Positions 52,239 through 62,044 are shown, counted from the stretch's first letter. The stretch: 64,000 bases of DNA from Blautia pseudococcoides (GCF_001689125.2 NZ_CP015405.2:4862501-4926500); one strand, 5' to 3'. Numbers and translations are program-made. The notes: a model not told the origin generated them from the sequence alone.

Positions 52239-52272
52239 GAAAAAAGGCTTCGGTGAATCCGGAGCCTTTTTG
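52239..52272 (+). terminator. Terminator after hpf
   Basis: Arms AAAAAGGCT-CGG and CCG-AGCCTTTTT with a short GAAT-type loop. Confidence 0.88.
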
Positions 52273-52320
52273 GAAGAAAGAATTACAGTAATTCTGAAAT
52301 GAAAAAGGGGGAATAAGACT

Positions 52321-52770
52321 TTGAAAATGAACATATCACTGCGACTGTGCGGTGATGATGGACAGAAGATTTTTGGAAAAGGGATAGCACAGCTTCTCCG
52401 GCTGATAGACACGGAAGGTTCCATGAATGCCGCAGTGAAGAGGATGGGAATTGCCTACAGCAAGGCATGGAAGATACTCCGTAATGCGGAAACCCAACTG
52501 GGGTTTGAACTGGTGGCAAAACAGACCGGAGGCAGGAATGGGGGCGGTTCCGTACTGACTCCTAAGGGGCGAAGCTTTTTGGAAAAATTTGAAGCCTTTG
52601 AAAGTGAGTCCAAAGTGTTTTTTACAGGCGGTGTGGCAAGATATGGAATATTCCGAAAAACGCTCCAGGAATATCTGAAGCTGGAGGTATGTACCCACAG
52701 TCTGGCACAGTATGCAGGTGCTATAGGGGCTGCCGTGATCGCAAGTGAGAAACAAAGAGTGAAGCAGTAA
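52321..52770 (+). CDS. ModE-type winged-helix regulator (DNA-binding domain only)
   Basis: A 149-residue protein with the LysR-like winged helix seen at the N-terminus of ModE: GSMNAAVKRMGIAYSKAWKI forms the recognition helix and LTPKGRSFLEKFEAFE the wing. The molybdate-binding MOP domains are absent, and the tail (about 105-149) is not recognised. Start TTG 52321 is nine bases after GGGGG; an ATG at 52327 is possible but poorly spaced. Target and signal are unknown. Confidence 0.8.
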   Translation: MKMNISLRLCGDDGQKIFGKGIAQLLRLIDTEGSMNAAVKRMGIAYSKAWKILRNAETQLGFELVAKQTGGRNGGGSVLTPKGRSFLEKFEAFESESKVFFTGGVARYGIFRKTLQEYLKLEVCTHSLAQYAGAIGAAVIASEKQRVKQ

Positions 52771-52795
52771 CGCAGGAAACTGCCTGCGGGGGAGG

Positions 52796-52823
52796 AGTCC
52801 GGTTTGCCGGACTTCTTTTTTTT
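52796..52823 (+). terminator. Terminator before secA
   Basis: Perfect 7-bp arms AGTCCGG/CCGGACT with a TTTG loop followed by TCTTTTTTTT. Confidence 0.88.
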
Positions 52824-52824
52824 G

Positions 52825-52853
52825 TTGTTTTCAAAGAAAGAAAGTGTTACAAT
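52825..52853 (+). promoter_or_regulatory. Promoter of secA
   Basis: TTGTTT (52825-52830), 17-bp spacer, TACAAT (52848-52853). The leader of about 90 bases can form two small hairpins (GTGGA/TCCAC and GGTTTTCC/GGAAACC), whose meaning is not known. Confidence 0.65.
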
Positions 52854-52950
52854 ATAAAGTAATGTGGAATAATATCCACGAAAATAGGTTTTCCTATTTG
52901 TATGGAAACCCTACAGCAGTCTGAAAATTGGAAAATTAGGAGCATAAAAC

Positions 52951-55521
52951 ATGAGTTTAGTTCAAAAAATGTTTGGAACCCACAGTGAGAGGGAATTAAA
53001 ACGTATCACTGCCACTGTGGACAAAATCGAAGCTCTGCGCCCCACCATGCAGGCGTTAAGTGACGACGAGCTGCGCGGTAAGACCAGGGAATATAAAAAA
53101 CGTCTGGAAGAAGGAGAGACACTGGATGACCTGCTGCCGGAAGCATTTGCTACGGTGAGAGAGGCTGCCAAGCGTGTGCTGAATATGGAGCACTACAGGG
53201 TGCAGCTCATCGGCGGTATTATCCTTCATCAGGGCCGTATTGCCGAGATGAAGACAGGTGAAGGTAAAACCCTTGTTTCCACACTCCCGGCATATTTAAA
53301 TGCACTGGAAGGACAAGGCGTACACATTGTAACCGTCAACGATTACCTGGCACACCGTGATGCGGAGTGGATGGGCAAGGTCCATGAGTTTTTGGGACTG
53401 ACCGTAGGTGTGGTCCTGAACTCCATGAAAAATGACGAGAGACGCACGCAGTACGCGTGTGATATCACTTATGTGACCAACAACGAGCTGGGATTCGACT
53501 ACCTGCGTGACAACATGGTGATCTACAAAGAGCAGCTTGTACAGAGAGATCTGCACTATGCCATCATTGATGAGGTGGACTCCGTGCTGGTCGATGAGGC
53601 AAGAACACCTCTTATTATTTCCGGACAGAGCGGAAAGTCTACCCGTCTTTACGAAGTCTGCGATATACTGGCAAAACAGCTGGAGCGCGGTGAGGCCAGC
53701 GGGGAAATGACAAAGATGACAGCCATCATGGGAGAGGAGATCATCGAGACCGGGGATTTCATTGTCAATGAGAAGGACAAGATCGTCAACCTGACTGAGC
53801 AGGGTGTCCATAAAGTAGAGAAATTCTTCAGCATTGAAAACCTGGCAGATCCGGAAAATCTGGAGATCCAGCATAATATCATTCTTGCGCTGCGCGCCCA
53901 CAACCTCATGTTCCGTGACCAGGATTATGTGGTAAAAGACGACGAAGTCCTGATCGTGGATGAGTTCACGGGACGTATCATGCCGGGACGCCGTTACTCA
54001 GACGGTCTTCACCAGGCCATCGAGGCAAAAGAGCATGTAAAGGTGAGACGAGAGAGCAAGACACTTGCCACTATCACTTTCCAGAACTTCTTTAACAAAT
54101 ATGTCAAGAAGTCAGGTATGACCGGTACTGCGCTCACAGAGGAGAAAGAGTTCCGTGACATTTACGGCATGGATGTTATTGAGATCCCCACCAACAAGCC
54201 GGTGGCTCGTATTGACAGCGACGATGCTGTTTATATGACAAAGAAAGAAAAGTTCAGTGCTGTGGTTGAGGCCATCAAAGAAGCACATGCCAAAAAACAG
54301 CCGGTGCTGGTTGGTACCATTACCATTGAGACTTCGGAGCTTTTAAGCCGTATGCTGAAACGCGAGGGCATCCAGCACCAGGTATTGAACGCCAAATTCC
54401 ATGAGATGGAGGCTGAGATCGTGGCCCATGCCGGTGAGGCGGGAACGGTTACCATTGCCACCAACATGGCCGGCCGTGGTACGGATATTAAGCTGGACGA
54501 TGTGTCCAGACAGGCAGGCGGCCTGAAGATCATCGGTACCGAACGCCATGAGTCAAGACGAATTGATAACCAGCTGCGAGGCCGTTCCGGACGTCAGGGA
54601 GACCCGGGTGAATCCCGTTTCTATATTTCCCTGGAAGATGATCTGATGCGTCTGTTCGGTTCCGAGAAGCTGATGTCTGTGTTCAAATCCCTGGGCGTTG
54701 CGGAGAACGAGCAGATTGAGCATAAAATGCTCTCCAGTGCCATTGAGAAAGCACAGAAGAAGATTGAGGGCAACAACTACGGAATCCGTAAGAATCTGCT
54801 GGAATATGACCAGGTAAACAACGAGCAGCGCGAGATCATTTATAAAGAAAGACGCCGGGTTCTGGACGGAGAAAACATGCGGGAATCTATCTACAAGATG
54901 ATCACCGATACCGTGGAACATGCGGTTGACATGTGCATCTCCGATGACCTGGATTCTGAAGAATGGGATCTGGGAGAACTGGACAGTGTCCTTCTTCCCA
55001 CCATTCCGCTGCAGCCGATCACAAAAGAAAAAGTAAAAGGTCTGAAGAAGAACCAGTTAAAACAGAATCTCAAAGAAGAGGCAGTCAAGCTCTACGAGGA
55101 GAAAGAGGCAGAGTTCCCGGAACCGGAGCAGCTTCGTGAACTGGAGCGTGTGATCCTTCTCAAGGTGATCGACCAGAAGTGGATGGATCACATCGACGAT
55201 ATGGACCAGCTCCGCCAGGGTATCGGTCTGCAGGCGTACGGCCAGCGTGATCCAAAGGTAGAGTATAAGATGCAGGCATATGAAATGTTTGACACCATGA
55301 TCTCCGCCATCCAGGAGACCACCCTGCGTCTGCTGTACCATGTAAGGATCGAGCAGAAAGTGGAGAGAGAGCAGGTTGCCCAGGTGACAGGCACCAACAA
55401 GGATGAATCCGGTCCGAAAAAACCGGTACAGAGAGCAGAGAAAAAGGTATATCCAAATGATCCCTGCCCCTGCGGAAGCGGTAAGAAATATAAACAGTGC
55501 TGCGGCAGAAAGCCGGTTTAA
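52951..55521 (+). CDS. secA: Preprotein translocase ATPase SecA
   Basis: An 856-residue motor that drives proteins through SecYEG. Walker A region [14 protein letters not shown]-like [14 protein letters not shown], helicase motif [12 protein letters not shown] and the C-terminal zinc motif [19 protein letters not shown] are all present. Full length. It has its own promoter and ends 135 bp before a small gene that leads to prfB. Confidence 0.97.
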   Translation: MSLVQKMFGTHSERELKRITATVDKIEALRPTMQALSDDELRGKTREYKKRLEEGETLDDLLPEAFATVREAAKRVLNMEHYRVQLIGGIILHQGRIAEMKTGEGKTLVSTLPAYLNALEGQGVHIVTVNDYLAHRDAEWMGKVHEFLGLTVGVVLNSMKNDERRTQYACDITYVTNNELGFDYLRDNMVIYKEQLVQRDLHYAIIDEVDSVLVDEARTPLIISGQSGKSTRLYEVCDILAKQLERGEASGEMTKMTAIMGEEIIETGDFIVNEKDKIVNLTEQGVHKVEKFFSIENLADPENLEIQHNIILALRAHNLMFRDQDYVVKDDEVLIVDEFTGRIMPGRRYSDGLHQAIEAKEHVKVRRESKTLATITFQNFFNKYVKKSGMTGTALTEEKEFRDIYGMDVIEIPTNKPVARIDSDDAVYMTKKEKFSAVVEAIKEAHAKKQPVLVGTITIETSELLSRMLKREGIQHQVLNAKFHEMEAEIVAHAGEAGTVTIATNMAGRGTDIKLDDVSRQAGGLKIIGTERHESRRIDNQLRGRSGRQGDPGESRFYISLEDDLMRLFGSEKLMSVFKSLGVAENEQIEHKMLSSAIEKAQKKIEGNNYGIRKNLLEYDQVNNEQREIIYKERRRVLDGENMRESIYKMITDTVEHAVDMCISDDLDSEEWDLGELDSVLLPTIPLQPITKEKVKGLKKNQLKQNLKEEAVKLYEEKEAEFPEPEQLRELERVILLKVIDQKWMDHIDDMDQLRQGIGLQAYGQRDPKVEYKMQAYEMFDTMISAIQETTLRLLYHVRIEQKVEREQVAQVTGTNKDESGPKKPVQRAEKKVYPNDPCPCGSGKKYKQCCGRKPV

Positions 55522-55656
55522 ACAGTACACACAAAAGACCACAGTAATATACGGGGCTGTTACATCCGGGGGATTTTCCGGGCTGCAACGGCCCCGGTAT
55601 ATGTCAGTATACGGGTGTGTATAAAACACATCCTATGTGAGCAGGAAGGTGAGAAA

Positions 55657-55899
55657 ATGGGACAGATGGTGGATTTCACCATGGAGCGCGAGGGTCTGGT
55701 AAAACCCGGCGACCGCGTAGATCTGAAGGAGGACAGGGCCAGCACCATGTCAGGTATGATGTATTATTATACCATCAAGGATGCCATCGCCATGTCCAGC
55801 AATCTGAAACGGCCGCTCACAAAGCTTGCAGGCACTGTGCGCAGGGTCGAACAGCAGGTATCCATTTACATGGTGACTGTGGAGATCGACGAAGAATAA
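55657..55899 (+). CDS. Conserved-looking small protein between secA and prfB
   Basis: An 80-residue acidic cytoplasmic protein, MGQMVDFTMEREGLVKPGDR at its start, rich in beta-type segments (KLAGTVRRVEQQVSIYMVTV). The start at 55657 follows AGGAAGGTGAG; an ATG at 55615 lacks a box. It lies 36 bp ahead of prfB and may share its transcript. No family recognised; the PGDRVDL and VRRVEQQ strands suggest a small barrel, but this is a guess. Confidence 0.65.
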   Translation: MGQMVDFTMEREGLVKPGDRVDLKEDRASTMSGMMYYYTIKDAIAMSSNLKRPLTKLAGTVRRVEQQVSIYMVTVEIDEE

Positions 55900-55935
55900 A
55901 AATAAAAAAATATTCACAGAAAGAGGTGAAGCTAA

Positions 55936-57058
55936 ATGGTAGAATTAGACCAGTTCAAATATACTTTGAACAACTACACAGGACCATTAGTGGAAGTGAG
56001 GGATTCACTTTAACCTGGCTAATAAGGAAAAGCGGGTTGAAGAATTAGAGAGGGAAATGGAGGCGCCGGATTTCTGGGATAACCCGGAGCGGTCCCAGAA
56101 GATGATGAAGGAGCTGAGCACCCTCAAAGAAGATATAGAGATTTACAACAAGCTCCAGAACCAGAAGGAAGAGATCGAGCTGATGATAGAGATGGGATAC
56201 GAGGAGAATGACGCCTCCGTCATCCCGGATATCCAGGAAATGCTGGATGAGTTTATCACGGACTTTGAAAATATCCGTGTAAAAACACTTCTGTCAGGAG
56301 AATATGACAAGGACAACGCCATTGTCACCCTCCATGCAGGGGCCGGCGGAACCGAGTCCTGCGACTGGGCAAGTATGCTGTACCGTATGTATATGAAGTG
56401 GGCGGACCGCCACGGCTTCAGCACAGAGGTACTGGATTATCTGGATGGGGACGAGGCAGGGATCAAGTCTGTGACTTTCCAGGTCAACGGGGAAAATGCC
56501 TACGGATATCTGAAGTCTGAAAAAGGCGTTCACCGTCTTGTCCGTATTTCACCGTTCAACGCAGCGGGTAAACGCCAGACTTCCTTTGTATCCTGCGATG
56601 TAATGCCGGATATTGAGGAGGATGTGGACGTAGAGATCAAAGATGATGATCTGAGGATAGACACCTACCGTTCCAGCGGTGCGGGCGGACAGCATATTAA
56701 TAAAACCTCCTCCGCCATACGAATCACCCATCTCCCCACAGGGATCGTGGTACAGTGCCAGAACGAGCGGTCACAGTTCCAGAATAAAGACAAGGCCATG
56801 CAGATGCTGAAAGCTAAGCTGTTTCTTCTGAAACAGCAGGAGCAGGAACAGAAACTCTCCGGTATCCAGGGAGAATTGACAGACATTGGCTGGGGCAGTC
56901 AGATCCGTTCTTATGTGATGCAGCCGTACACTATGGTGAAGGACCATCGTACAAACGAGGAATCCGGAAATGTGGATGCGGTTATGAACGGTGCCATTGA
57001 TAACTTTATCAATGCCTATTTAAAGTGGATTGCTTTGGGAAATAAGAAAAACAGTTGA
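55936..57058 (+). CDS. prfB: Peptide chain release factor 2 (programmed +1 frameshift)
   Basis: RF2, 373 residues after frameshifting, releasing peptides at UGA and UAA. Codons 1-25 (from MVELDQFKYTLNNY to RDSL) end in CTT followed by an in-frame TAA at 56011-56013; reading resumes at 56012 as NLANKEKRVEELE. The tripeptide SPF (VRISPFNAAG) and GGQ (SGAGGQHINKTSS) identify RF2. The usual slip site CTT TGA C is here CTT TAA C. A GAGGG box lies five bases upstream of CTT, wider than the three in E. coli. RBS AGAGGTGA. The start and frame assignment match family N-termini. Confidence 0.95.
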
Positions 57059-57132
57059 TAAAATTGCCTAAATGTGCTAATATCTTTTGGAGACATACAA
57101 ATGTATTCCAAGAACAAACAAAGGGGAAGAAA

Positions 57133-57576
57133 ATGTCAGACAATAAAAGGTATTTTGTAGTAACAGAAAAAGCAGTGCCGGAAGTCCTCTTGAAGGTAGT
57201 GGAAGCCAAGAAACTACTGGAATCCAAAAGGTCTGTCACGGTGCAGGAAGCAGTGGAAGCTGTGGGTATCAGCAGAAGTTCCTTTTATAAATATAAGGAT
57301 GATATCTTTCCTTTTAAAGAAAAAACCAAAGGACAGAACATTACATTCATACTTCAGATGGATGACGAGCCTGGGCTGCTCTCTGCGGTATTAAGGACCA
57401 TTGCCCAGTATCACGGCAACATTCTGACCGTACACCAGAGTATTCCGATCAACGGGATAGCCAGTCTGACCATCAGCGTGGAGATCCTGCCCACACAGGG
57501 GGATGCGGAGACTATGGTGGATGAAATAGAGCACATTGAGGGCGTACATTATCTGAAAATCTTAGGCAGGGAGTAA
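57133..57576 (+). CDS. ACT domain protein (UPF0735/PheB family)
   Basis: A 147-residue protein: an N-terminal helix-turn-helix-like stretch (VQEAVEAVGISRSSFYKYKD) and a C-terminal ACT domain from about residue 70 (ITFILQMDDEPGLLSAVLRT). ACT domains bind amino acids. The gene stops four bases before hom, so it is probably an amino-acid sensor for homoserine synthesis, either by touching the enzyme or by controlling transcription. Start chosen at 57133 for its AAGGGGAAG box; the longer reading overlaps prfB. Confidence 0.88.
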   Translation: MSDNKRYFVVTEKAVPEVLLKVVEAKKLLESKRSVTVQEAVEAVGISRSSFYKYKDDIFPFKEKTKGQNITFILQMDDEPGLLSAVLRTIAQYHGNILTVHQSIPINGIASLTISVEILPTQGDAETMVDEIEHIEGVHYLKILGRE

Positions 57577-57580
57577 AAGC

Positions 57581-58798
57581 ATGATACAGATAGCAGTTTT
57601 AGGATACGGAACCGTAGGTTCAGGCGTTGTGGAAGTTATTAACACCAATCATGAGAGCATCAACAAGAAGGCCGGCGAGGAGATCAATATCAAATACGTG
57701 CTGGATCTGAGAGAATTTCCGGGAGACCCGGTGGAAGATGTTCTTGTGCATGATTTTGAGACCATTATCAATGACCCGGAAGTACAGATCATCGTGGAGG
57801 TTATGGGGGGCGTGGAGCCTGCTTATACCTTTACCAAGCGTGCGCTGGAGGCAGGCAAATGTGTCTGCACATCCAACAAAGAGCTGGTTGCAAGACACGG
57901 ACTGGAGCTTCTTGAGATTGCCAGGGAAAAAGACATCAACTATTTATTCGAGGCAAGCTGCGGCGGAGGGATCCCCATTATCCGACCACTGAACTCTTCT
58001 CTGACAGCGGACGAGATTGACGAGATTTCCGGTATATTAAACGGAACAACCAACTATATCCTTACCAAAATGGCGGAGGAGAATGCGGATTTTGAGGATG
58101 TGCTGAAAGAGGCACAGGAGAAAGGCTATGCAGAGCGCAATCCGGAGGCGGATGTGGAAGGCTTTGATGCCTGCAGGAAAATTGCCATTCTCTCCTCCCT
58201 GGCATTCGGATGCCATGTGGATTATGAGGACATTTATACAGAGGGAATCACTAAGATCACGGTGGAGGATGTGAAATATGCCAAAGGCATTGGCATGAGC
58301 ATCAAGCTGCTGGCAACCAGCAAAAGGGAAGACGGCAGGTTTTATGCCATGGTAAGCCCGGTGCTGGTAGGGCAGGACAGCCCTCTCTACAGCGTAAACG
58401 GTGTATTTAACGCTATTTTCATACACGGCAATGTGCTGGGCGACGCCATGTTCTACGGCAGCGGCGCTGGCAAGCTTCCCACTGCGAGTGCGGTGGTGGG
58501 CGATGTGGTTGACTGTGCAAAGCATCTGCACAGAAATATCATGATGAGCTGGAGCAGCAAACGTCTGGAACGGATGGACATCAAAGATGTGGAGCATCCT
58601 TTCTTTGTGCGCATCAAAGGCAGCATGACAGGCGATATCGGCAGTGTGGAAGAAGTGTTTGGAAAAGTAAAGACAGTGGGTGTGCCTGATGTGGCGGGAG
58701 AATTCGGTTTTGTCACAGCGCCCATGAGTGAGGCGGCGTTTGAAGAGAAAGCGGCCAAACTTCCGGACATTATCACAAGAATCCGCGTTCGTGCATAG
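57581..58798 (+). CDS. hom: Homoserine dehydrogenase
   Basis: A 405-residue enzyme reducing aspartate semialdehyde to homoserine for threonine and methionine. NAD-binding GYGTVGSGVVEV, catalytic region SGILNGTTNYILTKM and EGFDACRKIAILSSLAFG are present. The C-terminal regulatory ACT domain normal in roughly 430-residue homologues is missing; the protein ends shortly after the catalytic domain. An ACT protein is encoded immediately upstream. Operon with that gene and apgM. Confidence 0.95.
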   Translation: MIQIAVLGYGTVGSGVVEVINTNHESINKKAGEEINIKYVLDLREFPGDPVEDVLVHDFETIINDPEVQIIVEVMGGVEPAYTFTKRALEAGKCVCTSNKELVARHGLELLEIAREKDINYLFEASCGGGIPIIRPLNSSLTADEIDEISGILNGTTNYILTKMAEENADFEDVLKEAQEKGYAERNPEADVEGFDACRKIAILSSLAFGCHVDYEDIYTEGITKITVEDVKYAKGIGMSIKLLATSKREDGRFYAMVSPVLVGQDSPLYSVNGVFNAIFIHGNVLGDAMFYGSGAGKLPTASAVVGDVVDCAKHLHRNIMMSWSSKRLERMDIKDVEHPFFVRIKGSMTGDIGSVEEVFGKVKTVGVPDVAGEFGFVTAPMSEAAFEEKAAKLPDIITRIRVRA

Positions 58799-58809
58799 AG
58801 GTGCTGAGA

Positions 58810-60015
58810 ATGAAATACGTTTTGATATTAGGCGACGGAATGGCTGATGAGCCGCTTCAAGAACTGGGCGGCAGGACGCCTCTGGCGTATGCCCATACCC
58901 CCGCTATGGATGAATTGGCGGCTTTGTCGGAGATTGGTATGGTAAAGACCGTACCGGAGGGGATGAATCCCGGAAGTGACACAGCGAACCTGTCAGTTCT
59001 GGGTTACGACCCCAAGGTATATTACTCAGGGCGTTCTCCTCTGGAGGCACTGAATATCGGTGTGGAAATGAAAGACGGGGATGTTGCCATACGCGCCAAT
59101 ATTGTCACACTCTCCGAGGAAGAGGAGAATTACGAAGACAAGAGGATTTTAGACCACAGCTCCGATGACATCAGCACAGAGGATGCTGCGGTGTTGTTAG
59201 AAGCGGTGAAAAAAGAGCTGCAGAACGAAATGTTCCAGTTCTATGTGGGAACCAGCTACCGCCACTGCCTGATCTGGGCAAAAGGCGATGTGGTGCCTTT
59301 GACACCGCCCCACGATATCCGAGGAAAAGGTATTAAAGACTATCTGCCCAAGGAACAGCTTCTTTTGGACATGCAGAAAAAGAGCTATGAGATTCTGGCC
59401 CACCATCCTCTGAATGAGGAGAGAAAGAAAAATGGTCTGAATCCGGCAAACAGCTTGTGGTTCTGGGGAGCAGGAACAAAGCCTGCCCTGTCTTCTTTTG
59501 AGGAAAAATACCACAAGAAAGGCGCCATGATCTCCGCAGTGGATCTGCTAAAAGGAATTGCGGTGGGTACGGATATGTATAATATCACCGTGGAAGGCGC
59601 AAACGGCGGCCTGAACACTAACTATGAAGGAAAAGCACAGGCGGCTGTGGACGCACTGCTGAAAGAGGGATACGATTTTGCGTATATCCATGTGGAGGCA
59701 CCGGACGAGATGGGCCACCAGGGCAGTGTGGAAAAGAAAATAAAAGCGATCGAATATCTGGACGCCAGGGTGATCCGCCCGGTAAAAGACGCGCTGGATG
59801 CATCCGGCGAGGCATATCGGATGCTGGTCCTTCCTGACCATCCGACCCCTATCTGTGTGAAGACACATACAGCCAACCCGGTTCCTTATCTCTTGTATGA
59901 CAGCAGGAGACAGGAGACACATGACTGGACGTATAACGAGGAGGAGGCTTCTAAGAGCGGGGAGCTGGTGGAAAAAGGGCATGAGCTGATGGGGTATTTG
60001 TTTGAGGCTAAATAG
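58810..60015 (+). CDS. ApgM-family phosphoglycerate mutase / proposed homoserine kinase
   Basis: A 401-residue alkaline-phosphatase-superfamily protein. Metal-binding marks are LGDGMAD, PGSDTANLSVLGYDP, HVEAPDEMGHQG and LPDHPTP. Archaeal-type cofactor-independent phosphoglycerate mutases share this fold. Members placed next to hom in bacteria are proposed to act as an alternative homoserine kinase. It begins 11 bp after hom and no thrB is nearby, so that role is favoured here. Start 58810 suits the AGAGGTG box better than GTG 58801. Confidence 0.87.
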   Translation: MKYVLILGDGMADEPLQELGGRTPLAYAHTPAMDELAALSEIGMVKTVPEGMNPGSDTANLSVLGYDPKVYYSGRSPLEALNIGVEMKDGDVAIRANIVTLSEEEENYEDKRILDHSSDDISTEDAAVLLEAVKKELQNEMFQFYVGTSYRHCLIWAKGDVVPLTPPHDIRGKGIKDYLPKEQLLLDMQKKSYEILAHHPLNEERKKNGLNPANSLWFWGAGTKPALSSFEEKYHKKGAMISAVDLLKGIAVGTDMYNITVEGANGGLNTNYEGKAQAAVDALLKEGYDFAYIHVEAPDEMGHQGSVEKKIKAIEYLDARVIRPVKDALDASGEAYRMLVLPDHPTPICVKTHTANPVPYLLYDSRRQETHDWTYNEEEASKSGELVEKGHELMGYLFEAK

Positions 60016-60049
60016 TCATACGAAAAGATAAATATGAAAAAGAAGATAT

Positions 60050-60092
60050 AGCAGGAACTGCGGCCGTTAAGCCGTGTTCCTGCTTGCTTTTT
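60050..60092 (+). terminator. Terminator of the ACT-hom-apgM operon
   Basis: Perfect 9-bp arms AGCAGGAAC/GTTCCTGCT with an inner GGC/GCC pairing, followed by TGCTTTTT. Confidence 0.8.
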
Positions 60093-60114
60093 ATATGGAA
60101 TCCGGGTTATAAAG

Positions 60115-60435
60115 ATGAATTATAAAGAAATGATTGTGAACGGCATAAGATCCTTGAAATTAGACAACCTGGCACAAATCAATATACTAACTGGAGATAA
60201 TAACTGCGGAATAACCAGTGTTTTAGAGGTGCTGGAGAGCTTTGGACAGCCGGATGATTTTCGTACCTGGCGTTCGTGTTTCTGACGTCCCACAGTAAGG
60301 AGGCTATAGACAGAATCCTCAAATGTGCTCCTGAGATCAGGGAAGATATGGCAGTGTATACGCTTTATAAAGAGGAGACAGAGACATCTGTCAGGAGGCT
60401 GACTGCAGAAAAGGCAATAGAAGTTCAGGAGTGGT
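60115..60435 (+). pseudogene. Remnant of an AAA family ATPase (OLD-like)
   Basis: The first 55 codons read through INILTGDNNCGITSVLEVLE, an ABC/OLD-type Walker A in which the Lys is replaced by Ile, and stop at TGA 60283-60285. In another frame the sequence continues as FLTSHSKEAIDRILKCAPEI and EETETSVRRLTAEKA, the C-terminal part of the same family. The catalytic middle is deleted and the halves are out of frame, so it is dead. Such ATPases often belong to defence or repair systems. Confidence 0.7.
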
Positions 60436-60444
60436 GCCAGGAAT

Positions 60445-60620
60445 ATGCAGCCCAATCTAAGAGCTGTTCCTTTTGTATTAGATCCTTTTGCCGTAAAACA
60501 CGTAGATGCCGTACTAGCTACCCATTATCATCAGACCATATGAGGGCAGAGTTTGCAGCCCATGTACTGCAGAGTAATATGACGACTATTCCTTTTATCG
60601 CACCTCAAAAAAGAGATAAA
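60445..60620 (+). pseudogene. ulaG: Fragment of an UlaG-type lactonase
   Basis: One frame reads [20 protein letters not shown], then AVLATHYHQ; the next frame continues [15 protein letters not shown], then IPFIAPQK. Together they match the metal-binding core of L-ascorbate-6-phosphate lactonase ([20 protein letters not shown] in E. coli UlaG). A single missing base near 60534 breaks the frame and both ends of the gene are gone. It follows directly on the AAA ATPase remnant. Confidence 0.72.
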
Positions 60621-60627
60621 ACAGAAT

Positions 60628-60671
60628 GGCGGCAGAAAGTTTACATAACATACTTTCTGCCGCCTGTTTTT
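60628..60671 (+). terminator. Terminator beyond the ulaG remnant
   Basis: Perfect 13-bp arms GGCGGCAGAAAGT/ACTTTCTGCCGCC with an 11-base loop, then TGTTTTT. It is intact although the gene ahead of it is dead. Confidence 0.9.
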
Positions 60672-60732
60672 AGATTTTTCAGGTATAAAACCTATCAATT
60701 ATTGCTATCTTCTTAAATTGGATGTATGATAA

Positions 60733-61509
60733 TTACTGTCCGGTCCAATATGAATTATTGTAACTGTCATTCTCTTGTGGCGCAGGTTTCGGCCTGGGAG
60801 TATCCAGTTCACCGGTAACGTCCATATAGAACACAGCGCCGGCAGCTCTCATATACGGTGTCAGCCACAGAAATCCCACATAGCAGGAAAGCAGGCTCAG
60901 CAGCATAAGGGGGATAAAGCTCAGGTCCATGTAGAGAAGACGTCCTTTATTTCCTTTCATAAGCCGCAGGCTTTCTCTCATTGCCTCCATGGCACTCATG
61001 TCCGTGTTGTCCAGGAGAAGATAGTCTGCAAGGCCGAAGAACAGGCCAAGTATCATGTTCACCGCCAGATTCGTCAGACTGCCGAAGAGCATGAGAAGCA
61101 GAATGGCATTATCAGACATGTCCTTGTTCATATAACCCGGCAGGTCAAAGGGAAGGGCAAAGATAAACTGTATAACCAGCAGGATCAAGTGGACAACGAT
61201 GAAACGGTCAGGGTGGTGTGAGAAGGCAAAGAACAAGTCCTTTACCGCAAAAGCTTCACCGCGGCTGATATTCAGCATAAGCTTGGCATAGCCTGCGCCC
61301 ACAACAGCCACCAGCAGGGATACCATATAATTGAGAAGCTGGGTGGTCACGATCCCCAGGACCGTGGCAGTGCTCATGGTATTAGTGATCAACATAGAAG
61401 GCAGAAGACTGCACAGTAACATCAGAAGCAGCGCAGCCATGGGGGTGCCGTATCTGCCGGAGAGATTTTCACGGGCGATCAGCTTTATAGCAGCAGAATT
61501 TCTTTTCAT
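60733..61509 (-). CDS. DUF975 family membrane protein
   Basis: A 258-residue protein with six hydrophobic segments. It opens with KRNSAAIKLIARENLSGRYG, the usual N-terminus of DUF975 proteins, and ends in a Pro/Asn-rich tail. The family is of unknown function, common in Clostridia. The start at 61509 is chosen because it matches the family N-terminus and follows GGAGA. It is divergent from the DUF2752 gene, with about 100 bp between. Confidence 0.82.
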   Translation of the reverse strand: MKRNSAAIKLIARENLSGRYGTPMAALLLMLLCSLLPSMLITNTMSTATVLGIVTTQLLNYMVSLLVAVVGAGYAKLMLNISRGEAFAVKDLFFAFSHHPDRFIVVHLILLVIQFIFALPFDLPGYMNKDMSDNAILLLMLFGSLTNLAVNMILGLFFGLADYLLLDNTDMSAMEAMRESLRLMKGNKGRLLYMDLSFIPLMLLSLLSCYVGFLWLTPYMRAAGAVFYMDVTGELDTPRPKPAPQENDSYNNSYWTGQ

Positions 61510-61612
61510 AAAACAAAATCTCCATTCTTTCGTATTTAAGGAAATGGCCGGCAATTCCGGCACGTTATCATGCTTATTATAACATAATTAAACGAGGTTA
61601 CAAGAGGTGAAA

Positions 61613-62044
61613 ATGGAACCGCGAATGAGTAAAAAAGAAGAAAAAAGCCTATATATACTGGGGTGGATGCTCTTTGGAGCCGCCGCAGTCCTTGCAGGAT
61701 TGACCAGGGGCCTTCATATGCAGATGAAAATCTTTTCCCTTCCCTGCATCTTTTTGGAGCTGACAGGTTATTACTGTCCGGGCTGCGGAGGCACCAGGGC
61801 ATGTGCGGCCCTTTTCCAGGGGAAGATCGTAAAATCCTTTCTCTGTCATCCGGTGGTGGTGTACACTGCTGCTGTCTTTGCCTGGTATATGATCTCCCAC
61901 ACCTTAGAATACCTGACCAGGGGCAGGCTGGCAGTGGGAATGCGTTACCGCGACCTGTACCTTTATCTGGCAGCAGCCATTATACTCATCCAGTGGGTGG
62001 TGCGTAATCTTTTGAAGCTGGTATGGGGAATTGATATATTGTAA
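61613..62044 (+). CDS. DUF2752 family membrane protein
   Basis: A 143-residue protein with three helices. The family signature is GYYCPGCGGTRAC, with the paired Cys of a CPGCGGTR motif. Function unknown. ATG 61613 follows AGAGG with five bases between; a GTG at 61607 is less likely. It converges on the next gene. DUF2752 genes often lie beside DUF4190-like genes, as here. Confidence 0.88.
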   Translation: MEPRMSKKEEKSLYILGWMLFGAAAVLAGLTRGLHMQMKIFSLPCIFLELTGYYCPGCGGTRACAALFQGKIVKSFLCHPVVVYTAAVFAWYMISHTLEYLTRGRLAVGMRYRDLYLYLAAAIILIQWVVRNLLKLVWGIDIL

